Numbered from the stretch's first letter, positions 24,348 through 33,434 are shown. The stretch is DNA of 37,357 bases from Verrucomicrobia bacterium UBA6015 (GCA_002428045.1 DIZZ01000053.1:1-37357), one strand, 5' to 3'. Numbers and translations are program-made. The notes: generated by a model from the letters alone, not told the origin.

Positions 24348-24990
24348 CCGGCAGCGGCGGCACATCATAGGGTTTGCCCCCGTTGCGCAGCGACAGGGTC
24401 GCCTGGTAACCGGCGGCAACAGCCATGCGGGCGGCCTGCGGTGTGGCCGTAGTTGTATCGATATCGCCGCGGACATAGTTGAGAAACTCGCCCACGATCA
24501 TCAGGTCTGACCCCCCATGGCCGCCAGCCGCCATAGGATTCCCATAGTGCACCTCGTCACCGATCCTGCCTTCGTCAATCAGCGCCTTCATCTTGCGGAT
24601 GATGGTCATGTACCGCATGTTGTGGCCCACAAACAGCTTGACCTTCTTTTTCCTGGCCGTCGCCAGGATCCTGTCGCACCCCTCGATGGTGATGGCCATC
24701 GGCTTTTCCAGGTATACCGGTATTTCAGCCTTTAGCGCGGCAACCGCATGCTTCTCATGCAGGAAATCCGGCGTGCAGATCATGACCGCATCGAGATCCT
24801 GCTTCAGGAGTTCTGCGGCCGACGTTGTCAGGAACACATCGGGGCCATACCAGGTCCGCATCCGCTCGAAAACATTTTGATTGGTATCGCAGCAGGCGAC
24901 CACGGCACTGCCTTCCCCCGGTTTATGTGCATTCCTGGCCAACCCGCCCCGGCCACCCGCTCCCAGAACGCCAATACGCAGATCTTTCAT
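24298..24990 (-). pseudogene. Gfo/Idh/MocA dehydrogenase with a large internal deletion
   Basis: A 230-residue frame. The Rossmann domain is complete: GVLGAGGRGG (7-16), CTPDFLHEKH and EKPMA (95-99). It reaches the conserved MKALIDEGRIGD (134-145), then jumps to EVHYGNPMAAGGHGG (146-160) and the C-terminal EFLNYVRG. Full-length relatives are about 430 residues and carry about 150-170 more between these points, including the catalytic Lys/His region. The tail PPLPE (212-216) is followed by residues that read GH95 sequence out of frame. ATG 24990 has AAAGGA upstream; a first ATG at 25005 overlaps the preceding gene. The protein is probably non-functional. Confidence 0.7.
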
Positions 24991-25001
24991 GGTTAGTCCT
25001 T

Positions 25002-25484
25002 TCATTCCCTTGTGCTTTCATCCCCATTTTTCCAAGCCACCCGTTTACAGATGCGCTCCAGATAAAGCACATCAACCTCGTCGAATACATCGGCGACAAT
25101 CGAATCAATATCCAAGACGGCTATAACAACGCCAGCGTGATCGAAAACCGGCACAACGATCTCAGCCCGTGTATCGGCCGAGCAGGCGATGTGATCGGCA
25201 GCCTTGGACACATCGTTCTCGATCTGCACCGCCGCAGCACGTACACAGGCTCCGCAGACACCACGCTGGATATTGATCGTAAGGCAGCCATGCGTGCCCT
25301 GGTAGGGGCCCACTTTCAAAGTGTCCGGTTTAATGCGCCGGTAGAAACCGACCCAGTTGAAGTGGTCGAAGGCATGATAGAGTTCGCAGGCCACCGTTGA
25401 CATTATGGTAATGGAATCGGTCTCTCCTTCGATCAGAGCCTCGATAGACTGGAACGTCCGATGATATATATCGCGCTTATTCAT
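25002..25484 (-). CDS. msrC: GAF-domain free methionine-(R)-sulfoxide reductase
   Basis: A 160-residue single GAF domain. It has all three cysteines of the fRMsr family (E. coli YebR/MsrC Cys84, Cys94, Cys118): Cys67 (HGCLTIN), Cys77 (RGVCGAC) and Cys101 (HIACSAD), followed by EIVVPVFDHAG and AVLDIDS. It reduces free L-methionine-(R)-S-oxide using thioredoxin. Its ATG overlaps the GH51 stop by four bases (ATGA), and its own stop overlaps the next ATG, so it is embedded in a glycosidase operon. Why a methionine-repair enzyme is in that operon is not clear. A relic of a second copy lies beside araC (27141-27200). Confidence 0.82.
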   Translation of the reverse strand: MNKRDIYHRTFQSIEALIEGETDSITIMSTVACELYHAFDHFNWVGFYRRIKPDTLKVGPYQGTHGCLTINIQRGVCGACVRAAAVQIENDVSKAADHIACSADTRAEIVVPVFDHAGVVIAVLDIDSIVADVFDEVDVLYLERICKRVAWKNGDESTRE

Positions 25485-27013
25485 AATTCACACATTCTGT
25501 AAATACCGTTGTTGCCCCCTTCAAGCCTGATCACGATTATCAGCGAATGCGGCGGCAGCGACACCATGCCATCGACAAAGCGTAAGTCCACCGAACGCGG
25601 CGAAACCCGGTTGGGGTGCTCGATGTCGTTGTAGGCGTCGGGTGAATCGCCACTGAGCTGTGTCGCATGGAACGAGCCATTCAATGGGATTCCACCCAGA
25701 TTCAGCATGCAGTTCACCGCCATGTCGGGATGCCGGTTAATCACCGCGACGGACCAGCGCTGGCCGGACTTGTCCACGGTCGCCACGGCATCCACCATCG
25801 CCACCGACTGGTCGCCGTGAGCGAGCTTTGCAGACTCAACCGTGGTTGCCGCCATGCATTCCTGGAGCAGGTTGGCGTACATGGCCAGGGCATGGAAATG
25901 GGTGCGTTTCACGATGCCGCCGGGATGAACAAAGAGCGGGCCACGCGTGTTCACCAGCGGGGCGATATTGGCCATGGTGACCTGTCCGGCGTACCGCAGG
26001 CAGGCATTGAGGAACGAGGCGCTGAACAGGGCATCCGCCATGGTGTATTGGCTTGGCAGATCGTTTTCGCGCTGACGCTGGGCAACGCGCTCCCGAACCT
26101 CCGGGGCCTCATAATCCTCCACGCCATCACGAGGGAAGCCGGGATGCTGCCATGCCCGCAGGTTCCACTCGTCAAACGCGATCTGAAGTCGGCCGTGCCC
26201 GGCCTTGGCCAGTGATTCGGTCACGATCCGAAGATAGGCCTCGGGCATGTCGCAGGTGGTAATGGCCGTCAGATAATCATAATGCGGCACCGGATCCCCC
26301 CGGTCCAACCAGTAATTGTGCACGGACACATAGTCAAGATATTGGCCGGCCGTTTCCAGCAAGTAAGGCTTGACACCGGGCATGCACCTGCCGCCATCGC
26401 CTTGCGACCCTGAACAGGTGACCTGCACGGTCGGATCGGCACCCTTCATGGCTTGCACGGTCTCACGGACACGATTGATGTAGGCCTTGTCATAGCGCTC
26501 GTTGCCAACGCTCCAGAACTTCACGTCCAGCGGATCCGGGTAACCGTTGGCCTTGCGCAACTCCGCCATGGGCCCGCTGGTGGCGTTGCAGTAATCCACC
26601 CAGTCCAGATTTTCCCGCGGACTTGCCAGACCGTTCTGGCAGATATACGGCTCCGCGCCCAGACGCCTGCAGAACTCGACGAACTCATGGGTGCCAAAGG
26701 CATTGGGCTCAACCACACCCCACCGGAAATCGCCATGCGGTTGACGCGCCCTCCCAACCCCCGTCTGCCAGTGGTAGGAGTCAACAAAACAACCGCCCGG
26801 CCAGCGGATGATGGATGACTTCAGCTCCCTCAGGGCCGCCATCACGTCGAGCCGGAACCCTGCCGCATCGGCCAGCGGCGACCCGGGCTCATACACCCCG
26901 CCGTAAATTTGACTGTCGAAGTGTTCGAGGAAGCCCCCGAAGAGCATGCGGCTATAGGGCTGAGGCGTGACCGTAGTATCAATTGTGACGGTGACCTGAT
27001 TTTGACTATTCAT
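25481..27013 (-). CDS. GH51 alpha-L-arabinofuranosidase
   Basis: A 510-residue enzyme that removes terminal alpha-L-arabinofuranosyl groups from arabinan or arabinoxylan oligosaccharides. A TIM barrel holds RWPGGCF (70-76), the acid/base Glu172 in SVGNERY and the nucleophile Glu282 in AFDEWN. The C-terminal beta-sandwich (about 410-505) is complete, so the length is normal. No signal peptide is seen, implying cytoplasmic action. ATG 27013 is chosen because GGAGAAG lies eight bases upstream and the protein pattern begins there; a longer frame to 27103 adds a Cys-rich leader. It is the first gene of an operon with msrC and the broken dehydrogenase. Confidence 0.9.
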   Translation of the reverse strand: MNSQNQVTVTIDTTVTPQPYSRMLFGGFLEHFDSQIYGGVYEPGSPLADAAGFRLDVMAALRELKSSIIRWPGGCFVDSYHWQTGVGRARQPHGDFRWGVVEPNAFGTHEFVEFCRRLGAEPYICQNGLASPRENLDWVDYCNATSGPMAELRKANGYPDPLDVKFWSVGNERYDKAYINRVRETVQAMKGADPTVQVTCSGSQGDGGRCMPGVKPYLLETAGQYLDYVSVHNYWLDRGDPVPHYDYLTAITTCDMPEAYLRIVTESLAKAGHGRLQIAFDEWNLRAWQHPGFPRDGVEDYEAPEVRERVAQRQRENDLPSQYTMADALFSASFLNACLRYAGQVTMANIAPLVNTRGPLFVHPGGIVKRTHFHALAMYANLLQECMAATTVESAKLAHGDQSVAMVDAVATVDKSGQRWSVAVINRHPDMAVNCMLNLGGIPLNGSFHATQLSGDSPDAYNDIEHPNRVSPRSVDLRFVDGMVSLPPHSLIIVIRLEGGNNGIYRMCEL

Positions 27014-27140
27014 GAATCTATCTTCTCCGTTTACCTGAATATGACCGACGCCGAATCTGGCACAACCCAGACATAGGGTCATGATGCTACCATGCATCGG
27101 CACAGAGATACATATAGTTTTTTGCGTCGCGCAACATGAT

Positions 27141-27200
27141 CTATTGCGACGGACAATCCCAATCCACCAATTTACAGATGCGCTCCTGATGCGGGGTATC
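27141..27200 (-). pseudogene. Relic of a free methionine sulfoxide reductase C-terminus
   Basis: Twenty codons directly after the araC stop read DTPHQERICKLVDWDCPSQ and a stop. This resembles the tail of the intact msrC 2 kb away (LYLERICKRVAWKN), at both protein and DNA level (GGAGCGCATCTGTAAA is shared). The rest of the domain is missing. Confidence 0.55.
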
Positions 27201-28063
27201 TAGCTATTCTCGCGAAGTTGCGACCGCCATTGGCCGGGCGGCATGGAGTACTTCTTAGAAAAGACCCGGCTAAAATAGCCTTGGTCCTTGAAACCGCTCA
27301 GTATAGCGGCCTGCTTGACGCTCACATCTGTTCCCTTCAGGAGATCAACGGCTTTAATCAGGCGCTGCTGATCCAGGTACTCCTTTGGCGACACTCCGTA
27401 GGCGCGCTGAAAGACCCGAAACAAGGTCGAACGGTTCACCTTGAGGTCCATCGCAAGCTTGTGGATCGTCAGCCCGCTGGTGAAATCACTGCTTATCCGG
27501 TGCTTGCATGCGGCTGCTATGTCCGGACTGAATGCAGTTTTGGCGAATTTAGCATGGTTCCGCATGAGAAGATCCATAAGTTGCCAACCGAGGACCGCGG
27601 GCTGGGCCGGGGTATAGCGGCCACGCTTGTAGATCTTGAGAATCCGATCGAGAAAGCGATCATACTCAGGCTCGACAGGCGCTTTACAGAGCGGGGCTCC
27701 CGCCGTAATCCCGCAGCAGGAGAGCGCCCATGTTGCACGCGCCCCCGACAGACTGAACCAAATATAGCTCCACGGGGCGTCCTTGGTGTCGTAGTAGTGG
27801 ACGTGGAATCCGGGGAAGAAAGTGAAAATATCACCAGCACCTACCTGGTATGCCCTGCCGTCAGCGTTCATGATCCCTGCACCCTCCAGGATGCAGTGCA
27901 GCGAGATCTGTCCGGCAATCTGTTCGTATTCAAATTTTCCGGCACTGGAAAATTTCCCCACGGCGCTGATGTACAGATCGGGATCGCCGCCAATCCTCGC
28001 GTAGGGAGCATGGACTGGGTAAATGACTTGCCTGATTGATGAAAGATTGATCCGCTGCATCAT
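27200..28063 (-). CDS. AraC-family transcriptional regulator
   Basis: A 287-residue regulator. The N-terminal cupin-type sensing domain (about 10-130) has ISLHCILEGAGIM, YQVGAGDIFTFFPG and HYYDTKDAPWSY. The C-terminal double helix-turn-helix (about 185-283) has LTIHKLAMDLKVNRSTLFRVF, then GVSPKEYLDQQRL and SVKQAAILSGFKDQGYFSRVFSKKY, the AraC consensus. It probably senses a sugar and controls the divergent URO-D-like gene (28169) and perhaps the GH51 operon downstream. The divergent region 28064-28168 holds a minus-strand TATAAT at 28081-28076. Confidence 0.87.
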   Translation of the reverse strand: MMQRINLSSIRQVIYPVHAPYARIGGDPDLYISAVGKFSSAGKFEYEQIAGQISLHCILEGAGIMNADGRAYQVGAGDIFTFFPGFHVHYYDTKDAPWSYIWFSLSGARATWALSCCGITAGAPLCKAPVEPEYDRFLDRILKIYKRGRYTPAQPAVLGWQLMDLLMRNHAKFAKTAFSPDIAAACKHRISSDFTSGLTIHKLAMDLKVNRSTLFRVFQRAYGVSPKEYLDQQRLIKAVDLLKGTDVSVKQAAILSGFKDQGYFSRVFSKKYSMPPGQWRSQLRENS

Positions 28064-28075
28064 TAATCCATATCT

Positions 28076-28081
28076 ATTATA
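28076..28081 (-). promoter_or_regulatory. Possible -10 element of araC
   Basis: TATAAT on the minus strand, 13 bases before the araC ATG. No clear -35 is visible at the expected spacing. This short intergenic region is AT-rich. Confidence 0.3.
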
Positions 28082-28168
28082 AATACATCATTGATATTGG
28101 GAGTTTTTGTCGGTTTAATATTACGGACTGAGATTTATTATGCAACAAATATTACAGGAGATATTTAC

Positions 28169-29245
28169 ATGAATGTGATGCCGATCGAGAGAATTCCAGA
28201 CTTTGAAATGCGAATCAAACGGCAGGATGCGTTCTGGCACGGCGCGGTCTTGGATCGTCCCGTATTGAACATCACGATGCCGAAACCGTCCGTAGAAAGG
28301 CAGCCCCAGATAAATAAAGACTTCCCGACCCTGCGCGACCGCTGGATGGATGCTGAATATGTAGCCGAGACGGCTGCCATTTCCGTACGCAACACGGACT
28401 ATCTGGGCGATGCGCTACCCCAGGCCGACCCGAATCTGGGACCCGAGGTATTCTCCGCGTTCTTCGGCACGGAACTGGAGTATGGCGAGAGCACGAGTTG
28501 GTCTGTTGCCAACCTGTTTGACTGGAAAGAGGTGGATACGCTTCAGTTTTCCGAGGAGAACCTCTACTGGAAGAAAATCAATGAGATCACCGAGATCCTT
28601 CTCGAGAAGGGGAAAGATCTCTTCTATACTGGTCTGACGGACCTTCACCCGGGCGGAGATGCCATCGTGGCATTCCGCGATCCGCAGCGGATGAATCTGG
28701 ATATGCTGGACAACCCTGACGACATCAAGCGCCTGCTCGAGAGGGTTTCGAAAGTGTACGAGAAGGTTTTCGGCATTCTTGCCGACAAGCTGACAGCCCA
28801 TTGCCAACCCATCACCTGCTGGGCGGGCATCGTCTCCACCAAGCGGTGGTATGTGCCGTCGAATGATTTTTCCTGCATGATCTCGAAGGAGATGTTCGAT
28901 GATTTTTTCCTTCCCGGGATCCGTGAGGAATGCCGATTCCTCGAGGCCTCGATCTACCACCTCGATGGTCCCAATGCACTCAGGCATCTGGACAGCCTGC
29001 TGCAGATACCCGAATTGAATGCGATCCAGTGGATCTACGGCGCCGGGAATGGACGGGCATCCGATTGGCTACCTATCTACCAGCGGATCCAAGCGGCAGG
29101 CAAGGGAATGCAACTATTTCTTCAGGCGGATGAACTGGAGACATTCATGCAGGCACTGCATCCAGAGGGAGTCTGGCTGCAAATGAGCGCAAGAAGCCGT
29201 GACGAAGCGGGTGAGTTGCTGAAGAGGGTATCCACCTGGCGATAA
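28169..29245 (+). CDS. URO-D/MtaA-superfamily protein (trimethylamine-corrinoid-protein-2-like)
   Basis: A 358-residue TIM-barrel-type protein. The family start IERIPDFEMRIKRQDAFW, then SIYHLDGPNALRHLDSLL, and IQWIYGAGNG match proteins in verrucomicrobia and clostridia annotated as uroporphyrinogen-decarboxylase family or trimethylamine corrinoid protein 2. I recognise the family but not a proven reaction; true URO-D and MtaA residues are not clearly conserved. Its place, divergent from araC and convergent with the rhamnosidase, suggests a catabolic role in glycan use and not haem synthesis. ATG 28169 is chosen because GGAGA lies upstream; an earlier in-frame start at 28091 is poor. Confidence 0.7.
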   Translation: MNVMPIERIPDFEMRIKRQDAFWHGAVLDRPVLNITMPKPSVERQPQINKDFPTLRDRWMDAEYVAETAAISVRNTDYLGDALPQADPNLGPEVFSAFFGTELEYGESTSWSVANLFDWKEVDTLQFSEENLYWKKINEITEILLEKGKDLFYTGLTDLHPGGDAIVAFRDPQRMNLDMLDNPDDIKRLLERVSKVYEKVFGILADKLTAHCQPITCWAGIVSTKRWYVPSNDFSCMISKEMFDDFFLPGIREECRFLEASIYHLDGPNALRHLDSLLQIPELNAIQWIYGAGNGRASDWLPIYQRIQAAGKGMQLFLQADELETFMQALHPEGVWLQMSARSRDEAGELLKRVSTWR

Positions 29246-29280
29246 GACGTCCAGGCTTTGAATTTCGGCATCGCGGAAGA

Positions 29281-29304
29281 TAGGCCGCCAGATGGGGCGG
29301 CCTA
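29281..29304. terminator. Hairpin between convergent genes
   Basis: TAGGCCGCC (29281-29289) pairs with GGCGGCCTA (29296-29304) around a 6-base loop. T-runs are poor on both sides, so it may act as a bidirectional transcription barrier and not as a classical terminator. Confidence 0.5.
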
Positions 29305-29354
29305 ACTCTGCATGCTTGTATTGCCGCCCATTCACTCTTTCAACAGTTCCATGA

Positions 29355-32216
29355 TCACTTCTCCAATCCCAGAGGGAATTCAAATGAATAGGTTCCTGCC
29401 CCGACTTCCACGACCGTCTCGCCGTTCTCCGCGCAAACCCGCGTCACGCCTTCGGCTTCGGCGACCGGCACGCCGCTTTCGCTGACCCGCGTCGGCTCAT
29501 CCACTGGGATATGAACGTGGGCGGTGCTGTTGGCGGGGACGGTAATGATCAGGGTTGCCGTCCTGCCGTCATGCCTCCAATCCGAGACGATCTCGCCGCG
29601 CGAAGTCTTCAGCGACGCCTTCGCCCAGGGCAAATCCTTCGGCAGATAGGGCTTGAAGATGATCCTCTCGAAGCCTGGTGCCGCCTCGTCCGGCCGGATT
29701 CCGGCCAGTCCCCAGTAGAACCATTCATCGATCGCCGCCCCCAGCGTTGTATGGCACTGTGATCCGGACCCATGCCAGTTCTCGCAGATCGTGGTCTTGT
29801 TGTCGTGAAGCATGTAACCCCAGCCGGGATAGTCGGTGGCAACGGCACGGTTCCAGACGATGTCATTGCGCCCTGAATTAGCGATTGCATCAACCACCCA
29901 TTTGGTTCCGGCATAACCGGAGGTGATTCGGCGCTGGCGAAAACCGACGGAACTGTTGAGGTAGCCGATCAGCCGGCCGCGGCGCGTCTCTGGAACCAAA
30001 CCGAAAGCAATCGCCAGCGCCTGGACGCTCTGGCAGCCGACATCGTAGTAACCGCCAAATGCATCAAAGAAACGATCGTTGAAAGCGGCCTTGATCTTCT
30101 CTGCCAACGCACGGAAATCACGGGCATCATCGGCATGACCCAAGGTATCCGCAATGCGGGCCAGGATGACCGCGTCGTAGTGGTAAAACGCGGTGGCCAT
30201 GGAGCGCGGCTGATCCCTGCCCATGCCCGATCCGCCTTCATGGGTGGCGAGGTGATCGGCAAACCAGGAGTGCTGCAGGTAGCCGTGGTCTTCCGGTGCG
30301 GGATAACGCGCCTTCAGTTCGCATTGCGGGAAAAGCAGGCCCTCGGGCTTACCATCAGCGAGATCCGGCAGCATCCGCTTCCCCGTCCGCTTGAGGTAAT
30401 CCAGATATTTCTTCATGTACGGATAACTCGTCTCCAGGATACGCCGATCACCGTAATGGATATAGTGCCACCAGGGAATCAGGATGAACGCCGCGCTCCA
30501 GACCAGATCCTCGCCCCACCCAGGCAGTGGATTTATAAAGCCGACCAGGCCACTCTCCTCGTCCTGCTGGTCATGGAAGTCGGCAATCCACTTGGACCAG
30601 AAACGCGGGGTGTCAAGGTTGTAGAAGGATTCCTGCGCAAAACTCCAGGCGTCACCGCACCAGCCCAGCCGCTCTTCACGCTGGGTGTCGTCGGTAGGCA
30701 CCCCCATTTGCAGATTACAGCGCTGGGACTGCAGGGTGCAGGCGTGTATCTTGTTGATCAGTTCATGGCCGCATTCAAAGGAACCGGCCTGTTCCACGCC
30801 GCTGTGCACAAAGCAGGCTTCCAACGTGTCGAGATGGGGCTTACCCGGGAAACCGGTCACCTCGACATACCTGAAGCCGTGATAGGTGAAGCGAGGCTCG
30901 TAGCATTCCCCGGCAGCCCCCTTCATGGTGTAGTGCTCGGCCTGCCGGCATCCGCTGGTCATCTTCGGACGGATCATCCCGCTATCAAACAGCATTTCGG
31001 AATACTTTAGCGCAACCGTCTCCCCCGCCCTGCCCTGCGGGATCCGCAACGCCGCCCAGCCGGTCATGACCGTCCCCATGTCGAAAACAAAGCATCCGGG
31101 CTGGGGTTCGGAAACGGCATCCGGCCTGAAGCGCTGCATCACCTTGTTGGGGGCATGATCCATGGGGACCAGGCGCCCGCCGGGTGCCGCGACCCGATTC
31201 ACCTGCTGCCAACCGCTCGCATCAAACCCAGGCAAGTCCCAGCCGGGTTGCTCCATGCGTGCATCATAATCCTCCCCGTCGTAGATACAGTTCAGACCGA
31301 TTGGCGACCAGGCGCCCTGCCAGGTGTCATCGCTGACCACCCGCTGATACGTCCCGTCGGCAAACTCGATCTCCACCTGAACCAAGGCACGGGGCTCGCC
31401 ATACCAGGGAGCCTGCCAATGCCAGTACTTCTTCTGGGCATTGTACCAGCCGTTGCCGAGGATGATGCCGATGACATTCTCTCCCTCCGAGAGCTGTCCG
31501 GTGATGTCATAAGTGAAATAGAAGACACGCTTCAGGAACTCGGTGCGTGGCGTTGACAGGACCTCGTCCCCCACCTTCCCGCCATTCAGACGCAGTTCGA
31601 ACAGTCCCAGTCCACAGACAAAGGCGCGGGCGCGCCTGACCGGTTTCCCAAGCGTGAACGCCTTGCGGATTTGCGGCGCACGAAGCGCCGGCTTGTAGTC
31701 CTGCAAGGCCGGTGCCATCTTCTGGAAATCGGCCTCGGCCAGCCAGAGGCCGCCCGACGTGGCGTCGGCCTGGCTCATGCAGTAGGGATCAAAGAATGGC
31801 TCCGATTCCGGCCCCATCCCGACCCACTGCGCCTGCCAATCGCGTTCGTCAAATAGCGCCGTACCGAAAAAGGCTGGCTCGCTGAATCCGCAGGCCTTCC
31901 CGTTCTCATCCCACACCTGCACACACCAGAAGCAATCCATATTGCTCCGCAGCGGCACACCGGCATACTCCACATTCACCGATTGCGGCGATGCCACCTT
32001 GCCGCTATCCCACAAATCGGCATGGCCGACCTCGAGGCGCGCCTGTGTGGTCGCCACGCGGATCTGATAGGCACTCTGCTTCCGTCCGCGCCCGGCCAGT
32101 GGCACTTCCCAGGAAAAACGAGGGGTCCTGGTCCCGATGGCCAGCGGGGATTCTGCATATTCAACACGCCTTGTGCTGACTATTTGATCCTGTCGGATTG
32201 GCATATTGGCTTTCAT
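29355..32216 (-). CDS. GH78 alpha-L-rhamnosidase
   Basis: A full-length 953-residue enzyme. The N-terminal beta-domains (about 20-400) include RFSWEVPL, YDGEDYDAR and GTVMTGWA. The (alpha/alpha)6 catalytic barrel carries the family block DDTQREERLGWCGDAW (509-524), which holds the acid, and TTICENWHG, which holds the base Glu. The C-terminal beta-sandwich ends near 945. It releases L-rhamnose from polysaccharides or glycosides. No signal peptide is seen. GGGAGAA lies upstream of the ATG, only 14 bases after the ATPase stop, so the two are read together. Its substrate may be a rhamnogalacturonan or ulvan-like glycan. Confidence 0.9.
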   Translation of the reverse strand: MKANMPIRQDQIVSTRRVEYAESPLAIGTRTPRFSWEVPLAGRGRKQSAYQIRVATTQARLEVGHADLWDSGKVASPQSVNVEYAGVPLRSNMDCFWCVQVWDENGKACGFSEPAFFGTALFDERDWQAQWVGMGPESEPFFDPYCMSQADATSGGLWLAEADFQKMAPALQDYKPALRAPQIRKAFTLGKPVRRARAFVCGLGLFELRLNGGKVGDEVLSTPRTEFLKRVFYFTYDITGQLSEGENVIGIILGNGWYNAQKKYWHWQAPWYGEPRALVQVEIEFADGTYQRVVSDDTWQGAWSPIGLNCIYDGEDYDARMEQPGWDLPGFDASGWQQVNRVAAPGGRLVPMDHAPNKVMQRFRPDAVSEPQPGCFVFDMGTVMTGWAALRIPQGRAGETVALKYSEMLFDSGMIRPKMTSGCRQAEHYTMKGAAGECYEPRFTYHGFRYVEVTGFPGKPHLDTLEACFVHSGVEQAGSFECGHELINKIHACTLQSQRCNLQMGVPTDDTQREERLGWCGDAWSFAQESFYNLDTPRFWSKWIADFHDQQDEESGLVGFINPLPGWGEDLVWSAAFILIPWWHYIHYGDRRILETSYPYMKKYLDYLKRTGKRMLPDLADGKPEGLLFPQCELKARYPAPEDHGYLQHSWFADHLATHEGGSGMGRDQPRSMATAFYHYDAVILARIADTLGHADDARDFRALAEKIKAAFNDRFFDAFGGYYDVGCQSVQALAIAFGLVPETRRGRLIGYLNSSVGFRQRRITSGYAGTKWVVDAIANSGRNDIVWNRAVATDYPGWGYMLHDNKTTICENWHGSGSQCHTTLGAAIDEWFYWGLAGIRPDEAAPGFERIIFKPYLPKDLPWAKASLKTSRGEIVSDWRHDGRTATLIITVPANSTAHVHIPVDEPTRVSESGVPVAEAEGVTRVCAENGETVVEVGAGTYSFEFPLGLEK

Positions 32217-32230
32217 AATCGAACTTCTCC

Positions 32231-33379
32231 CTACCCTCTCATCAACGCTAGGAACGCTTGAGGGTCCGCATCAAAACTGTCAAAATTCTCGGGGTTGATG
32301 ACTAAGAGTGTCGCATCAGGGAAGTTTTTTTGAAAGGCGGACAGGCCTCTCTCTGATCCCTGTTTTCCTGACTTGACCTCAATCGCAAAAAGGTAGTCCT
32401 CCTCATAAACAAAATCCACCTCATCCTTTCCCTCTCGCCAGTAATACAACTTCCCGGGAAGCTGGTTCAACACCATTCCGACGGCCGTCTCAAATAGCCG
32501 TCCGTAATGATCAGGGTCCTTCCAATGGAGGGACGATCCGCTATACGTGCAAAGCGAGGGACACAAGGGAAGGATCTTGGGGCTGGATGCCTTTTTCAGA
32601 TACTCCTTGCGGCTGTATTTTTCCAACCCCCGATAGAGATAGGCACACTCAAGCAAGAACAAATAGTGCTTCACGAGCTCGACGTTGCCCCGGTCCTGCA
32701 ATTGCCCCAATAACTTGGTATAGCTGATCTCCTGGCACGGATACGCGCGAATGATTTCGAGAAACTGCCGGAACAGAACAGGCTTCGCCAAGGGCCTTAA
32801 ACGGAATATATCCTTGTTTAGAATGTTTTCGATAATCGAGTCACGCATATAGGCCTGCCAGCGTCCTATATCGTTCCGATAACGATAGCTTCCTGGATAG
32901 CCCCCTTGCAGCACATATTGCTTGAAGGAAATGCCGACTTGCCGGGATTCCCCTGCATTCCAATGATGGACGCGCAAGACTTCATAACGTCCCGCCAGAC
33001 TCTCCTTCATGCCCTGCTGAATCTCAAACGAGCTCGACCCCAGAACGACTACGCGAAGCGCTTTCGTATTATGATTATCCCAGACGTTTTTCAACGCTTC
33101 CTGCCATTGCGCCACCTTCTGGATTTCATCAATGACCAGGACAGAGTGTTTGGGCATCAACAGGGCTTTCTGCCACTGCTCCAATAGCCAATGCGCGTTC
33201 GGAGCCACAAGCTCATCCGCGCTCACATAAAGCGACTGGACCTTCAGCAGCGCAAGACACTGCTTGACACCCGTTGTCTTGCCGACCTGCCGTGGACCTA
33301 GAACGGCTTGAATGAGAACGTCCTCTTCCCGCAAGCGCTTAACCAGCGACTCCACAAAGGACCGAACAATCGTTTTCAT
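32231..33379 (-). CDS. AAA_14/DUF4143 ATPase
   Basis: A 382-residue ATPase. Walker A is GPRQVGKTT (28-36) and Walker B is VLVIDEIQ (80-87). The C-terminal DUF4143 domain has GKDEVDFVYEEDYLFAIEVKSGKQ (about 318-341), a restriction-endonuclease-like core (E/D-x-n-EVK). This family is common and often mobile, and its function is poorly known; it may be a nuclease-coupled defence or addiction-like element. The surrounding DNA is more AT-rich than neighbours, hinting at transfer. It is inserted between two glycan genes. GAGGTG precedes the ATG. Confidence 0.85.
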   Translation of the reverse strand: MKTIVRSFVESLVKRLREEDVLIQAVLGPRQVGKTTGVKQCLALLKVQSLYVSADELVAPNAHWLLEQWQKALLMPKHSVLVIDEIQKVAQWQEALKNVWDNHNTKALRVVVLGSSSFEIQQGMKESLAGRYEVLRVHHWNAGESRQVGISFKQYVLQGGYPGSYRYRNDIGRWQAYMRDSIIENILNKDIFRLRPLAKPVLFRQFLEIIRAYPCQEISYTKLLGQLQDRGNVELVKHYLFLLECAYLYRGLEKYSRKEYLKKASSPKILPLCPSLCTYSGSSLHWKDPDHYGRLFETAVGMVLNQLPGKLYYWREGKDEVDFVYEEDYLFAIEVKSGKQGSERGLSAFQKNFPDATLLVINPENFDSFDADPQAFLALMRG

Positions 33380-33397
33380 CAGACACCTCGTTATAAT

Positions 33398-33434
33398 GAT
33401 AGATCTATCTATTGTTTTTGATAGGTCTATCTAT
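33398..33434. promoter_or_regulatory. Repeat/palindrome upstream of the AAA_14 ATPase
   Basis: ATAGATCTATCTAT (33399-33412) and ATAGGTCTATCTAT (33421-33434) are near-identical direct repeats with a 22-bp period. The first lies inside a perfect 12-bp palindrome GATAGATCTATC (33398-33409). The layout is that of an operator and probably controls the ATPase. Confidence 0.45.
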
